Part shown: piece after piece, positions 51,917 to 61,098 of the stretch | How the letters are laid out: each line of letters starts with the position of its first letter | Numbering within the stretch: position 1 is the stretch's first letter | From: an uncultured Candidatus Melainabacteria bacterium | GTDB taxonomy: Bacteria > Cyanobacteriota > Vampirovibrionia > Gastranaerophilales > Gastranaerophilaceae | Reading direction: 5' to 3' | NCBI GenBank assembly: GCA_934699705.1 | Contig: CAKUXD010000003.1 | Coordinates: forward strand, 37,261-101,260 | Length of the DNA: 64,000 bases | Notes under the pieces: generated by a model | Database searches by the model: none | Seen by the model: the letters and a program-made list of their open reading frames with translations, nothing else | What the model was told of the DNA's origin: nothing | Position numbers and translations under genes: made by a program

Positions 51917-52993
51917 ATGACTTTTGAATCAAAAATCAGACCAATTCAATGGGTAAACGGAGTTTCAAGAATGATTGACCAAACCGTAATTCCTTATGAA
52001 TATAAATATCTTGAAGTTAAAACAGGTCAAGACATGTATAACGCAATCCAAACGATGATTGTAAGAGGCGCACCAGCGATTGGAATTGCAGGCGCACAAG
52101 GAGTTGTTTTATATGCTCAAGAATTAGAAAAAGAAAATTTATCTTTTGAAGATTTCAAAAAACAATTGCTTGAAAAAGCTGATTACATGGCAACCTCAAG
52201 ACCTACCGCGGTAAATTTAATGTGGGCTTGCGAGCAACAACGAAACATAATTAAAAATTCAAAATCTGATATAAAATCTTTAATAAAGGAATTAACTGAA
52301 AAAGCCCTTGAAATCGAAAAAGATGATATTGAACGATGCGAAAAAATAGGTGATAACGGTGCTGAAATTGTGCCGAAAGGAGCAACTATTTTAACTCATT
52401 GTAATGCAGGCGCATTAGCAACAGGAGGTTATGGAACAGCCTTGGGCGTTGTTCGTTCAGCTTATGCAAAAGATAATACAGTTCAAGTGTTTGCAGATGA
52501 AACTCGTCCTCGCCAACAGGGAGCAAGACTTACGACTTTTGAACTTGCAATGGACGGAATTCCAGTAACTTTAATTACTGACGGCATGCATTCATATTTT
52601 ATGAATAAGGGTATGATTGATATGGTTTGCGTAGGTGCAGACAGAATTGCTTTAAACGGTGATACTGCAAACAAAATCGGCACTTACACCGTTGCAATTT
52701 CGGCTAAATATCACAAAATACCATTTTATATTGCTGCGCCTTTATCAACAATTGATATAAGTATCAAATCAGGCGAAGAAATACCAATTGAAGAACGTAA
52801 TCACGAAGAAGTTACACATATAAATGGTAAAATAATTTGTTCGGACAAGGTTAATGTTATAAATCCAGGGTTCGACGTAACGCCAAATGAGCTTATAGAC
52901 GGTATTATTACTGAAGTTGGAATTTTAAGAGCGCCTTATGAGAAATCAATAAAAGAAGCGTTTGAAAGACACCAAAAAGATTTGTTACAATAA
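51917..52993 (+). CDS. mtnA: Methylthioribose-1-phosphate isomerase
   Basis: A 358-residue isomerase of the methionine salvage pathway converting methylthioribose 1-phosphate to methylthioribulose 1-phosphate. RGAPAIGIAGAQG, the catalytic Cys in THCNAGALATGGYGTALG and the catalytic Asp in GADRIALNGDTANKIGT are all present. No other methionine-salvage gene lies in the window. AAGG precedes the ATG. The alternative name, eIF-2B-like protein, applies to the superfamily only. Confidence 0.95.
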   Translation: MTFESKIRPIQWVNGVSRMIDQTVIPYEYKYLEVKTGQDMYNAIQTMIVRGAPAIGIAGAQGVVLYAQELEKENLSFEDFKKQLLEKADYMATSRPTAVNLMWACEQQRNIIKNSKSDIKSLIKELTEKALEIEKDDIERCEKIGDNGAEIVPKGATILTHCNAGALATGGYGTALGVVRSAYAKDNTVQVFADETRPRQQGARLTTFELAMDGIPVTLITDGMHSYFMNKGMIDMVCVGADRIALNGDTANKIGTYTVAISAKYHKIPFYIAAPLSTIDISIKSGEEIPIEERNHEEVTHINGKIICSDKVNVINPGFDVTPNELIDGIITEVGILRAPYEKSIKEAFERHQKDLLQ

Positions 52994-53061
52994 GCTATTT
53001 TTTAGTTATAAACCTGCATGACAGGGGTATATATTTAATGTATCACCCTTGAGGATTTTCT

Positions 53062-53253
53062 ATGAACATAGCAGATTTGACTGAAATGACAACAGCTTCG
53101 ATGCAGATTGAAGCAATGAGGGCTGCTTTAGAAATCGTCTTACAGGTTGAGGAAGCCGTTCAATCGGCAGCAGAAAATTTAAGCGAAGAAGTTATTGAAG
53201 ACGTTGCTGAAATCAGCGAGTACGCACAAAAACTATTTTCCTTATCAGTTTAG
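53062..53253 (+). CDS. Small hypothetical protein, possibly YjfB-like
   Basis: A 63-residue acidic, almost entirely helical protein (MNIADLTEMTTASMQIEAMRA...). Its start recalls the small YjfB-type proteins annotated as putative motility proteins (MDIAALS...), but similarity is weak. TTGAGGA lies upstream of the ATG. It overlaps the receiver gene tail to tail by 9 bp. Confidence 0.5.
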   Translation: MNIADLTEMTTASMQIEAMRAALEIVLQVEEAVQSAAENLSEEVIEDVAEISEYAQKLFSLSV

Positions 53254-53625
53254 ATTTTTATATGCGGTAACGTCATTTACCAGTTTCGCCTTTGGAATAT
53301 AGTCTATTCCAAAGTTTTCTGCTATGCTTTTTATGCTTAAAGACCCTGAAACAATTATAATTTTAGTTTTGTAATACTGCTTTAAAAGTTGAATTTGTTC
53401 AATAAGCCATTCTCCAGCAAATTTTGGAGCAAAATCATATTCCATGGATAAATCTGTTATAATCAAGTCGTATGGATTATCAATATAGTTATAAACCCAA
53501 TCATATCCATCACGCGCAGTATAAGCTCTATCAATTTCAATATCTTCACCGTAAATTTCTTTCAGGTGTTGATAGTGAAAATTATTCCAACTATGTGAAT
53601 CATCAACAATTAAAACGTGTTTCAT
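53245..53625 (-). CDS. Single-domain response regulator
   Basis: A 126-residue receiver domain only. It has the acidic pair VDDS, phospho-acceptor Asp58 (LIITDLSME), a Ser in VSGSLS and Lys in IPKAKL. It has no output domain. Its ATG overlaps the stop of the CHASE2 cyclase gene by one base, so the two are translated together and it probably works with that cyclase or a partner kinase. Confidence 0.82.
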   Translation of the reverse strand: MKHVLIVDDSHSWNNFHYQHLKEIYGEDIEIDRAYTARDGYDWVYNYIDNPYDLIITDLSMEYDFAPKFAGEWLIEQIQLLKQYYKTKIIIVSGSLSIKSIAENFGIDYIPKAKLVNDVTAYKNLN

Positions 53626-55565
53626 TAAGTCAGCCTCAATACTTCGTAAATATTCATTTTCTTTTCTTTACCACGAATTTTAACTTCTGAAATTTTGATT
53701 ACATCTGCAATACCTCGAACATGTTCGTAAGTTGAAGAACTTATCAAAAATTGCGTTTTATAAACTTTATTATAGCTTTCAATTCTACTTGCTAAATTTA
53801 CCATATCGCCAATTACGGTATATTCTAGGCGCTTTTCAGAACCAATATTACCAACAAAGGCCTCGCCTGTATTAATACCAACCCCGATTTCAATTTTTGG
53901 TTTACCTTCTGCCAGCCATTTCTTTTGAAGCTCCTGAACTTTATTAAGCATTGCATTAGCACATTTTACAGCATTAACCGCATGATCTTTATCCTGAATA
54001 GGTTCTCCAAAAATTGCCATAACCGCATCGCCAATAAACTTATTAATAACTCCGTTGTATTTGCTAATTATAGGTTCAATTTCCGTAAAATATTCGTTTA
54101 AAATAACTGAAATTTCTTCTGGTTCAAGTTTTTCACTCATTGAAGTAAAGCCTCTAATATCTGCAAATAAAACAGTTACATCAGCTTTTTTACCACCTAA
54201 TTTTACGTTATCAATATTACTTACAACATTTTGCATAATGTCTTGAGAAATATATTTTCCCATAGCGTCTTTGATTTTTTCCTTGTTTCTTGATTCAACT
54301 ATAAACTTGTGAGAATATCCAAAAATCATAGTTACTAATTGAAGTGCAATTGGAGTTATAACAGGCACTGCAAAGTTTAATTTGTAAGATAATATCGACA
54401 TAAAAATGTAAATTAAAATCGTTACCACCAAAATGCCTAGACCAGTTATTAACGAGTAATTTGAAACAATTATAAAGGTAGCAATAACAAGAATAGCCAT
54501 AATTATTAATTCTTGTGTGCCAGAAACAGAGCGAACAATTTCGTTATGTAATAAATTATCTAAATTTGTTGCCTGAATATCAACCCCTGGGTGTTTGCTT
54601 TGCATTGGAGTCGGCAAAGCATCTTCCAAACCTAAACCTGAAGCCTTCGCATTTGCACCTACAAATACAATTTTATTATCAAAGGCTTTAGGATCTATTT
54701 TTGGCTTTTTACCAGCTTTAATCGCGTCGATTGAATCTATAATATCTACTGCAGAGTAAGTTATATGTGTATAGTCAGAATTTTTGTAATTTTTATAGAA
54801 GTGAAGATAATTAAAAACACCACCCCAGCGCCAATGGGTTTGTATTTTTAAATCATCATCGCCTTTAATTATCAAACTATTTTTTGTAACAGTTATTTTA
54901 TTAACTTTATTTAATTGAGCATACATTCTTAATGCTAAAGACGGATAAAAATCACCTTTATAATAGATTAATTGTGGCATATCTTTAATGAAACCATCAA
55001 TAGGGTGCGTCAATACCCAAACGGAACCCGTTTTTGGCAAAGATTCAAAATACCCTTGGGGATATTTTGACAAGCTGTTAAATCTATTAGATTCAGTTAT
55101 TTTTACTTTTGTTTCAATTGGAATACTAAATTTTGTTTTAAAATTTTCATCATAAATTTTACCTTCCTCAGCGTTTGTATAAGGCGCTCTTAAAGGATTA
55201 AAGCCTCCAACAAAATTGTTTAAATTTTTAATAGTATTATATAATTTTAAATCCGCATTTGGATTTGTTTTGTCAGGAGTAGTAACAACCGCATCAAATC
55301 CGATAATTTTTGCATTAGTGTAATTTCCCATATAATCGAAAATTTTTGCATACAAATCTCTACTCCAAGGCCATCTATAACGTTCAATGGATTTGTCATC
55401 AATAACAACAAGAACGATACCGTCTGAACCTTTATGATGTGCAACAAAATTTTTAACCATAATATTATATACACGAGGTTCAAAAAAACCGTTGAAGATT
55501 ACATATACAATAAAAATTAAAATAACGAATGATATAAATATTAAAAATGGTTTTATTCTTTTCAT
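53625..55565 (-). CDS. CHASE2-domain adenylate cyclase
   Basis: A 646-residue membrane cyclase that makes cAMP from ATP. An N-terminal membrane helix (residues about 5-27) is followed by an extracytoplasmic CHASE2 sensor (about 40-330), three closely spaced membrane helices (about 345-425), then a class III catalytic domain (about 455-640): FADIRGFTSMS with the first metal Asp, NKFIGDAVMAIFGEP with the second, and YTVIGDMVNLASRIE. The Lys in NKF and Asp in IGD are the pair that favours ATP over GTP. It is the first gene of a two-gene operon with the receiver protein. This organization is common in Cyanobacteria. Confidence 0.93.
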   Translation of the reverse strand: MKRIKPFLIFISFVILIFIVYVIFNGFFEPRVYNIMVKNFVAHHKGSDGIVLVVIDDKSIERYRWPWSRDLYAKIFDYMGNYTNAKIIGFDAVVTTPDKTNPNADLKLYNTIKNLNNFVGGFNPLRAPYTNAEEGKIYDENFKTKFSIPIETKVKITESNRFNSLSKYPQGYFESLPKTGSVWVLTHPIDGFIKDMPQLIYYKGDFYPSLALRMYAQLNKVNKITVTKNSLIIKGDDDLKIQTHWRWGGVFNYLHFYKNYKNSDYTHITYSAVDIIDSIDAIKAGKKPKIDPKAFDNKIVFVGANAKASGLGLEDALPTPMQSKHPGVDIQATNLDNLLHNEIVRSVSGTQELIIMAILVIATFIIVSNYSLITGLGILVVTILIYIFMSILSYKLNFAVPVITPIALQLVTMIFGYSHKFIVESRNKEKIKDAMGKYISQDIMQNVVSNIDNVKLGGKKADVTVLFADIRGFTSMSEKLEPEEISVILNEYFTEIEPIISKYNGVINKFIGDAVMAIFGEPIQDKDHAVNAVKCANAMLNKVQELQKKWLAEGKPKIEIGVGINTGEAFVGNIGSEKRLEYTVIGDMVNLASRIESYNKVYKTQFLISSSTYEHVRGIADVIKISEVKIRGKEKKMNIYEVLRLT

Positions 55566-55632
55566 AAAAATTCCTTGTAATACTTTTCTTTTTATTTCAT
55601 GATATAATAAAACACGAAAAAAGGATAGAATT

Positions 55633-56241
55633 ATGTATAAAAATGTTATGGATTTAATCGCAGAAGAAAAAATTTACCCAATTGTAAGACACAATGATGC
55701 TCAAAAAGCAGTCGATATTGCACACGCACTTATTGAAGGCGGTATAAAAGTTTTAGAAATTACAATTGAAAATCCATCTTTGTACTCTGCAATTTCAGAA
55801 GTTTCAAAAGATGCAACTGTTTGCGCAGGTGGTATAATCACACAACAACAGGCCGAACAGGCTCTAACGAGTGGTGCAAAATTATTTTCTTCACCTATTT
55901 ATCAAATGAATATGGTAAAAATTTCAAAAAACAGAAAAATGCCTTTCATTGCAGGCGCTTCAACTCCAAACGAAGCATATAATGCTTGGAAAGCAAGAGT
56001 TCCATTAATCAAAATATTCCCAGTAACAGCGTTAGGTGGAGTTCAATATATTGAAGATATGTTAAGACCTATGCCATTTTTAAACATTATGCCAATGGGA
56101 CATATCAAATTAGAAGAAGTTCCAGCATACATAAAAGCTGGCGCAGTTGCGGTAGGAGTTGGCAGAAATTTCTATAAAGATTTGTCATTTGCTGAAATTT
56201 CAAATCGTGCTAAAACAGTTCTAAGTGAGATAAAAGGCTAA
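55633..56241 (+). CDS. eda: KDPG/KHG aldolase
   Basis: A 202-residue class I aldolase that splits 2-keto-3-deoxy-6-phosphogluconate (or KHG). EITIENPSLYSAI, AGGIITQQQAEQA, GASTPNEA and the Schiff-base Lys in LIKIFPV are present. It is translated 2 bp before a PfkB kinase, which together suggest a KDG/KDPG breakdown branch: the kinase phosphorylates KDG and the aldolase cleaves KDPG. AAGGA precedes the ATG, and a TATAAT box lies at 55603-55608. Confidence 0.88.
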   Translation: MYKNVMDLIAEEKIYPIVRHNDAQKAVDIAHALIEGGIKVLEITIENPSLYSAISEVSKDATVCAGGIITQQQAEQALTSGAKLFSSPIYQMNMVKISKNRKMPFIAGASTPNEAYNAWKARVPLIKIFPVTALGGVQYIEDMLRPMPFLNIMPMGHIKLEEVPAYIKAGAVAVGVGRNFYKDLSFAEISNRAKTVLSEIKG

Positions 56242-56243
56242 AA

Positions 56244-57191
56244 ATGAGCGAAAAGCTAGACATTATAACTTTAGGCGAAGCCTTAATTGAGTTATCGAGC
56301 GACAAAAGTTTTAAAGATACGACTTGTTTTGAAAAATATTTTGGTGGAGATGCTATTGCAACTGCAATTTGCGCTTCAAGAATGGGTTCAAAGGTCGGAT
56401 TTATAACTTGTGTTGGTAATGATGCTTTTAAAGACTTTTTGCTTGATGCTTGGAAAGCTGAAAACTTAAACATTGATTGTGTTAAAGAAGTTGATGACCA
56501 AAATGGAGTAGTTCTTATTTCAAGACACGACGGCTACCCAAAAGAAATTGCTTGTTATAGAAAAAAAACTGGTTCGACAAAAATCTCAATTGATAATATT
56601 AAAGAAGATTATATTAAAAATACAAAATATTTTTACACGACAGGAATAGCGCAATCACTATCAATTTCAGCAAATGAGGCTGTAAAAACCTGTTATAAAA
56701 TTGCAAAAGAAAATAATGTTATAACTGCTTATGACCCAAATTATAAACCGTCAATAACTTCTGCAGAAGTTGCGAAAGAAAATTTTGAAGATATTATTTC
56801 TGATGTAGATATTTTATTTTTAAGTGGCAAAAATGATGTCGCTAACCTTTTGGAAACAGATTCAATCGAAAATGTTATAAAATACTGTTGGGATTTAGGT
56901 GTTCAAATAATAGTTGTAAAATCGACGAAAGATTTTGGCTATTATACAGGCTACAAGGGTGATATCATCTTTTGTCGATATTCTGAAGAACATATTGTTG
57001 ATACAACTTGCTCAGGAGATGTTTTTAATGGTGCGTTCTTAAATGCCTTAACAAACGGTTCAACACCTTTTGAAGCAACAAAATTTGCATCTGTTGTTAG
57101 TGGTTTACAAGCGCAGAATGTTGGCGCGATAAAATCAATTCCATCAAGAGAAACAGTAGTAAAAAAACTAAAAGAAGCGGAAGATAAATAA
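56244..57191 (+). CDS. kdgK: PfkB-family sugar kinase, probably 2-keto-3-deoxygluconate kinase
   Basis: A 315-residue ribokinase-type kinase. GEALIELSS and GGDAIATAICASRMG form the N-terminal substrate region, and DTTCSGDVFNGAFLNAL has the anion hole and the catalytic Asp (DTTxxGD). Its neighbour eda suggests that the substrate is KDG. A fructokinase specificity cannot be excluded from sequence. The stop overlaps the csaB start by one base. Confidence 0.82.
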   Translation: MSEKLDIITLGEALIELSSDKSFKDTTCFEKYFGGDAIATAICASRMGSKVGFITCVGNDAFKDFLLDAWKAENLNIDCVKEVDDQNGVVLISRHDGYPKEIACYRKKTGSTKISIDNIKEDYIKNTKYFYTTGIAQSLSISANEAVKTCYKIAKENNVITAYDPNYKPSITSAEVAKENFEDIISDVDILFLSGKNDVANLLETDSIENVIKYCWDLGVQIIVVKSTKDFGYYTGYKGDIIFCRYSEEHIVDTTCSGDVFNGAFLNALTNGSTPFEATKFASVVSGLQAQNVGAIKSIPSRETVVKKLKEAEDK

Positions 57192-58207
57192 TGGCTAAAA
57201 AAGTAGTAATTTCAGGATATTACGGGGCAGATAATTTTGGCGATGAAGCAATTCTTGCAACTTTAATCCAAAGATTGAAAAAAGATAATGCTGAAGTTAC
57301 AGTTTTATCTACCAATCCCACAAAAACAGCAAATATACACAAAGTTAACTCAATAAAAAGTTTTGATTTTGGTAAAGTAAACAAAGTTTTAAGAGAATGC
57401 GATATCTTAATCTCTGGTGGTGGAAGCCTTTTACAAGACGCAACTAGTGTAAAAAGTTTATTCTACTATCTTTGGGTAATTTTTATGGCTCAGTTTTATA
57501 AAAAGCAGGTAATAATTTTTGCACAAGGCATTGGTCCTATTAAAAATAAAATTGGAGAATTTTTTACCAAAAAGTTATTGAAAAAATGTCGCTGGGTTAG
57601 TGTTAGAGATGACAAAAGTTTATTTTTACTGAGAAGTTGGGGTATTAAAACAGATTTGGTTTGTGATCCCTTGTATGATTTAGAGTTAACTGGTTCTACT
57701 CCAGAAAACCGCGTAGGTATTCAGCTTAGAAGTTTTAAAACCCTAACTGAAAAATTATTAATTACTCTTGCAAATCGTGTTGCAATTGAATTTGCAGATA
57801 AAGAAATTGAAATTTATTCTTTTCAAGATTGCAACGACTTAGAAGTTTGTAAACATTTTGAATCACTTTTATTGTCGGTTAATCCAAATTTAAAAACAAC
57901 AATTATTTCAGGAAAAGTACCAAACGAAATTATAAAACTTATGGCAAGTCTTGAATATATGATTGCAATGCGTTTTCACGCTATTTTAATTTCATTAAAA
58001 TACGGAATTAAAACTCTTGCGATAAATTATGATTACAAGGTAGAAGCAATTGCAAATGACGCTTGTATTCCAGCATTATCAATGCTTGCGACCGAAGATT
58101 ATGGATATATGTTCAATAGATTAAAAAATTTAGACCGCAGAGCTTTGCTTGAATACGCAAATACAAAACATTTTAATTGGGAAGTTTTTGACGCATTAAT
58201 GAAATAA
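57191..58207 (+). CDS. csaB: Polysaccharide pyruvyl transferase CsaB
   Basis: A 338-residue enzyme that adds ketal-linked pyruvate to cell-wall polysaccharide, which in Gram-positives and some cyanobacteria anchors S-layer (SLH) proteins. GYYGADNFGDEAIL (residues 9-22) is the family N-terminal motif, then SGGGSLLQDATS, AQGIGPIKNK and MRFHAILISLKYGIK. It forms one run with eda and kdgK (1-bp overlap). No SLH protein is in this window. Confidence 0.9.
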   Translation: MAKKVVISGYYGADNFGDEAILATLIQRLKKDNAEVTVLSTNPTKTANIHKVNSIKSFDFGKVNKVLRECDILISGGGSLLQDATSVKSLFYYLWVIFMAQFYKKQVIIFAQGIGPIKNKIGEFFTKKLLKKCRWVSVRDDKSLFLLRSWGIKTDLVCDPLYDLELTGSTPENRVGIQLRSFKTLTEKLLITLANRVAIEFADKEIEIYSFQDCNDLEVCKHFESLLLSVNPNLKTTIISGKVPNEIIKLMASLEYMIAMRFHAILISLKYGIKTLAINYDYKVEAIANDACIPALSMLATEDYGYMFNRLKNLDRRALLEYANTKHFNWEVFDALMK

Positions 58208-58471
58208 TTTTGCAAAATAACGCTTAATAAGCTGAACAACTTTTAACAAAAACGTAGGTTCAACATAAGCAACTTCTTTGGCATCGCTTAAAGTAAAAGT
58301 ATCTTCTTTTTGTTTTCCAAAAATACTTTTTTCTGATTTTTCTAATTCTTCTTCTTCACGCTTTTTGCGTTCTTGTTCAAAATAGCCTAAATTACCCGCA
58401 CCACCATCTTGCGTTTTTGATGTTCTTAATTGAGGAATATTGTTGTTTAAGGGGTTAACGTCAAAACTCAT
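58196..58471 (-). CDS. Small hypothetical protein
   Basis: A 91-residue protein with an asparagine-rich lead (MSFDVNPLNNNIPQLRTS), a highly charged helix (FEQERKKREEEELEKSEKS) and a basic C-terminal helix (LLKVVQLIKRYFAKLFH) that could lie on a membrane. GGAGG eight bases upstream fixes ATG 58471; an extension of ten codons is unsupported. Its 3' end overlaps csaB tail to tail by 12 bp. The family is unknown. Confidence 0.6.
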   Translation of the reverse strand: MSFDVNPLNNNIPQLRTSKTQDGGAGNLGYFEQERKKREEEELEKSEKSIFGKQKEDTFTLSDAKEVAYVEPTFLLKVVQLIKRYFAKLFH

Positions 58472-58545
58472 AGGTATATCCTCCATTATATATATACCCA
58501 AGTTAAAACATTTTTATGCAAATTTTATCCTACTTGTGTAGTATT

Positions 58546-60069
58546 TTATATAGATAAATTTTCTTTTTGAGTTTCTATTTCATCATTTGGAATTTTTGCA
58601 TCTTTAAAAAATGTCATTACAATACTGAAAATAACGGTTACCGCAACAAACCCCCAACCTGCAATTAACAAGTTTGAAACAGGATATCCGCCATAAGGGT
58701 GTCTAATATTTTCAACTAAATAACTAATAATAATTCCCGTAAACACAACAGGACATAGATATTTAACACTAAATATCCACATTTTACCATATTTTAAGGA
58801 ACAATTTTCATTAATAATATCCAAAACCTTTTGAGCGCCAAAGAACCAACCAAGGGCAACAGTTTCAATTAAACCTATCGCAATCAAATTAAAGTCATTC
58901 ATAAAGTGATCAACAATATCTACCCAATATAAACCAGCCTTTGTCGTATATATTGTTGCAATTAAGCACCCTACAACACAAAAGAACAAGGCTGTTTTTG
59001 TCTTTGAAGTGCCTAATTTATCTTTAAATGAAGTAGCAACCGCTACAACTATTGAAAATACTGAACCTAAAGCTAGAGTAAATAATATAACAAAGAATAT
59101 TAGTGAAAATGCAATTACAGTCCATTTACCTCCTGGCATTGCCGCGATTGCAGTCGGATAAGTCGCAAACGCCAACATCATACCAGAGTGGGTCATTTCA
59201 GAAATTGGTGTATGAGTTATGTATGATAAATAACCTAAAGAACCAAAGCACGCAAATCCTGCAAAGAAGCTTACAATCGCATCAGAGATAGCAATAATAA
59301 TACTATCTGAAGTAACAGGTGCATCTTTTGGCAAATAACTTCCATACGCAACCATTATTGAAAACAAAATACTTAACGAGAAAAATACTTGCCCATAAGC
59401 AGCAGCCCAAACACTAGGTTGCAACAATTTTGACCAATCTGGAACTAAATAGTAATAAATACCTTCCATAGCCCCAGGTAAAGTTACTGCTCTTACAATC
59501 ATTACGGTTAATAAAATTAATGGAACTGTAACAACATAGTTCAACACATCACTAACAGAATCTACACCATTTCTGATACAGAACCAAATAAAAAACCAAC
59601 CTAAAAGTAAAGCGCCTAAAATCCACCAGTTAATACCACCTAAATTTAACATTCCGCTAGAAACTTGTAATACATCATTTGTAAAAATATCAATAGCATT
59701 TTTTGAAATCCAAGGTGATTTAAACGATAAAAACATATAGCATATAACCCAAGCAAGAACTACTGAATAATAAGATGTAATACAAGAACCAGTACCTACG
59801 CCTAACCAACCAATCCATTCAAACTTTGGATTTATTTTTTTTAGAGCCATTGGAGCGCCTAACTGAAATTTTTTACCGATAGAAATTTCCATAGCTAAAA
59901 GAGGAATGCCCGCTGTAACTAATGCTACAAAATATGGGATTAAAAATGCACCGCCACCATTTTGGTAAACGATTCCAGGAAATCTCCACATATTACCTAA
60001 ACCAACTGCTGAGGCTACTGCTGCCATAATAAATGTTAATCTTGAATTCCAAGCATCTCTTTTTTCCAT
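58546..60069 (-). CDS. Sodium-dependent transporter of the NSS (SNF) family
   Basis: A 507-residue secondary transporter, probably for amino acids, with sodium symport. SRLTFIMAAVASAVGLGNMWRFP is the first-helix signature with the unwound GLGNMWRFP, and GVGTGSCITSYYSVVLAW and the sodium-site helix 8 (SLSILFSIMVAYGSYLP) follow. About twelve membrane helices are visible. The substrate cannot be told from sequence; bacterial LeuT/TnaT-like members carry hydrophobic amino acids. Confidence 0.93.
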   Translation of the reverse strand: MEKRDAWNSRLTFIMAAVASAVGLGNMWRFPGIVYQNGGGAFLIPYFVALVTAGIPLLAMEISIGKKFQLGAPMALKKINPKFEWIGWLGVGTGSCITSYYSVVLAWVICYMFLSFKSPWISKNAIDIFTNDVLQVSSGMLNLGGINWWILGALLLGWFFIWFCIRNGVDSVSDVLNYVVTVPLILLTVMIVRAVTLPGAMEGIYYYLVPDWSKLLQPSVWAAAYGQVFFSLSILFSIMVAYGSYLPKDAPVTSDSIIIAISDAIVSFFAGFACFGSLGYLSYITHTPISEMTHSGMMLAFATYPTAIAAMPGGKWTVIAFSLIFFVILFTLALGSVFSIVVAVATSFKDKLGTSKTKTALFFCVVGCLIATIYTTKAGLYWVDIVDHFMNDFNLIAIGLIETVALGWFFGAQKVLDIINENCSLKYGKMWIFSVKYLCPVVFTGIIISYLVENIRHPYGGYPVSNLLIAGWGFVAVTVIFSIVMTFFKDAKIPNDEIETQKENLSI

Positions 60070-60181
60070 TTTCTTTCCCCTAATTCTTTCTACTATTATG
60101 ATAATAGTAACACAAAAAAATTAGCTGGAATATAGACCGCATTTGCTTTTTAATATTTCTTAATTATTTTTTGTAAAAAAT

Positions 60182-60205
60182 GAACAATTTTAAATCATAA
60201 TCGTT
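60182..60205 (+). promoter_or_regulatory. ECF-type promoter of the anti-sigma/sigma operon
   Basis: GAAC (60182-60185), 16-base spacer and CGTT (60202-60205) match the core of ECF-sigma promoters (GAAC-N16/17-CGTT). It lies just upstream of the operon that encodes the ECF sigma factor, so autoregulation is likely. The 60070-60181 part shows nothing else. Confidence 0.65.
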
Positions 60206-60228
60206 ATATTTATGTAAAGAGGTGAAAA

Positions 60229-60585
60229 ATGAAAGAAAAATGCACAAAATTTGAAAGTTTATACATCTTCAAATCAGAAGATGAGTTAAAAGAGCATGTT
60301 CAAAATTGTCCGGAATGTCAAGCTGAAATGCAAAAAATGGAGAGAGTTTCCGAATTAATTCAAGAGGCAAAACCATATTTTGTATATAAACAAAAACTTT
60401 CATACACAAAAATGAAAGTCGCTTGTATAATGTGCCTTGGGCTATTTGCAGGAACTTTAATTGGTTATTTCACCCAATTTAACTACTATATTTCTGCCAA
60501 TAATTATTCCAGCGAATACTCAACTCAAGCGACTAACGAGTATGGAATACCAGTAGATAATTACGGATTAATAACGGTAAATTAA
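60229..60585 (+). CDS. Zinc-binding anti-sigma factor
   Basis: A 118-residue membrane-anchored anti-sigma factor. HVQNCPEC (about residues 24-31) is the HxxxCxxC ZAS motif, with an upstream Cys-containing helix (MKEKCTKFESLYIF). A membrane helix (about 66-85, VACIMCLGLFAGTLIGYF) leads to a 30-residue outside tail. It is encoded just before the sigma gene with an overlap of one base. Under stress it would be inactivated to free the sigma factor. Anti-sigma first, sigma second is the less common order. Confidence 0.8.
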   Translation: MKEKCTKFESLYIFKSEDELKEHVQNCPECQAEMQKMERVSELIQEAKPYFVYKQKLSYTKMKVACIMCLGLFAGTLIGYFTQFNYYISANNYSSEYSTQATNEYGIPVDNYGLITVN

Positions 60586-61082
60586 TGGATTTTAAAAAAA
60601 TAATTAAAAACAATCACAATAATGTAAAAAACATTATCCGATTAATAACAAAAGAAGAAAACGAAGATATAGAACAAGAGGTCTATGTAAGAGTTTATCA
60701 AAAGCAAGAGTTGTACCAGGAAAAAGGGAAACTCTTTGGCTGGATTGGCACAATTACAAAGAATTTATCAAAAGATTATATAAAGTCTTCAGCAAAAAAA
60801 CTTCAACAAAATTCTTCATCAGAAGAAAATCTAGTAAATACAATTAAAGACAATGCTGACAATCCGGAAGTTGCATTGTTAAAAAAAGAAAGGCAAAAGA
60901 GAATAGTAAAAGCGATTAATGCACTAAAGCCAAAATTCAAAGAAGTAATAATAATGTACGAAATAGATGGGCTTAGTTACGAATATATTGCAAAAACAAT
61001 CAATTGCCCAGTCGGGACAGTAAAATCTCGATTATATACCGCAAAGCAACAATTAGCAGAAATTCTCGCAGATTTAATGTAA
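60585..61082 (+). CDS. ECF-family RNA polymerase sigma factor
   Basis: A 165-residue sigma-70 family factor with region 2 (about 10-75, EENEDIEQEVYVRVYQK, then FGWIGTITKNLSKDYIKS) and region 4 (about 105-160, ALKPKFKEVIIMYEIDGLSYEYIA, NCPVGTVKSRLYTAKQQL). It is controlled by the preceding anti-sigma factor and probably drives its own operon from the GAAC/CGTT promoter. The Spy-like gene follows 16 bp downstream and is probably part of the regulon. Confidence 0.93.
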   Translation: MDFKKIIKNNHNNVKNIIRLITKEENEDIEQEVYVRVYQKQELYQEKGKLFGWIGTITKNLSKDYIKSSAKKLQQNSSSEENLVNTIKDNADNPEVALLKKERQKRIVKAINALKPKFKEVIIMYEIDGLSYEYIAKTINCPVGTVKSRLYTAKQQLAEILADLM

Positions 61083-61098
61083 AAGAAAGGAATATTTT

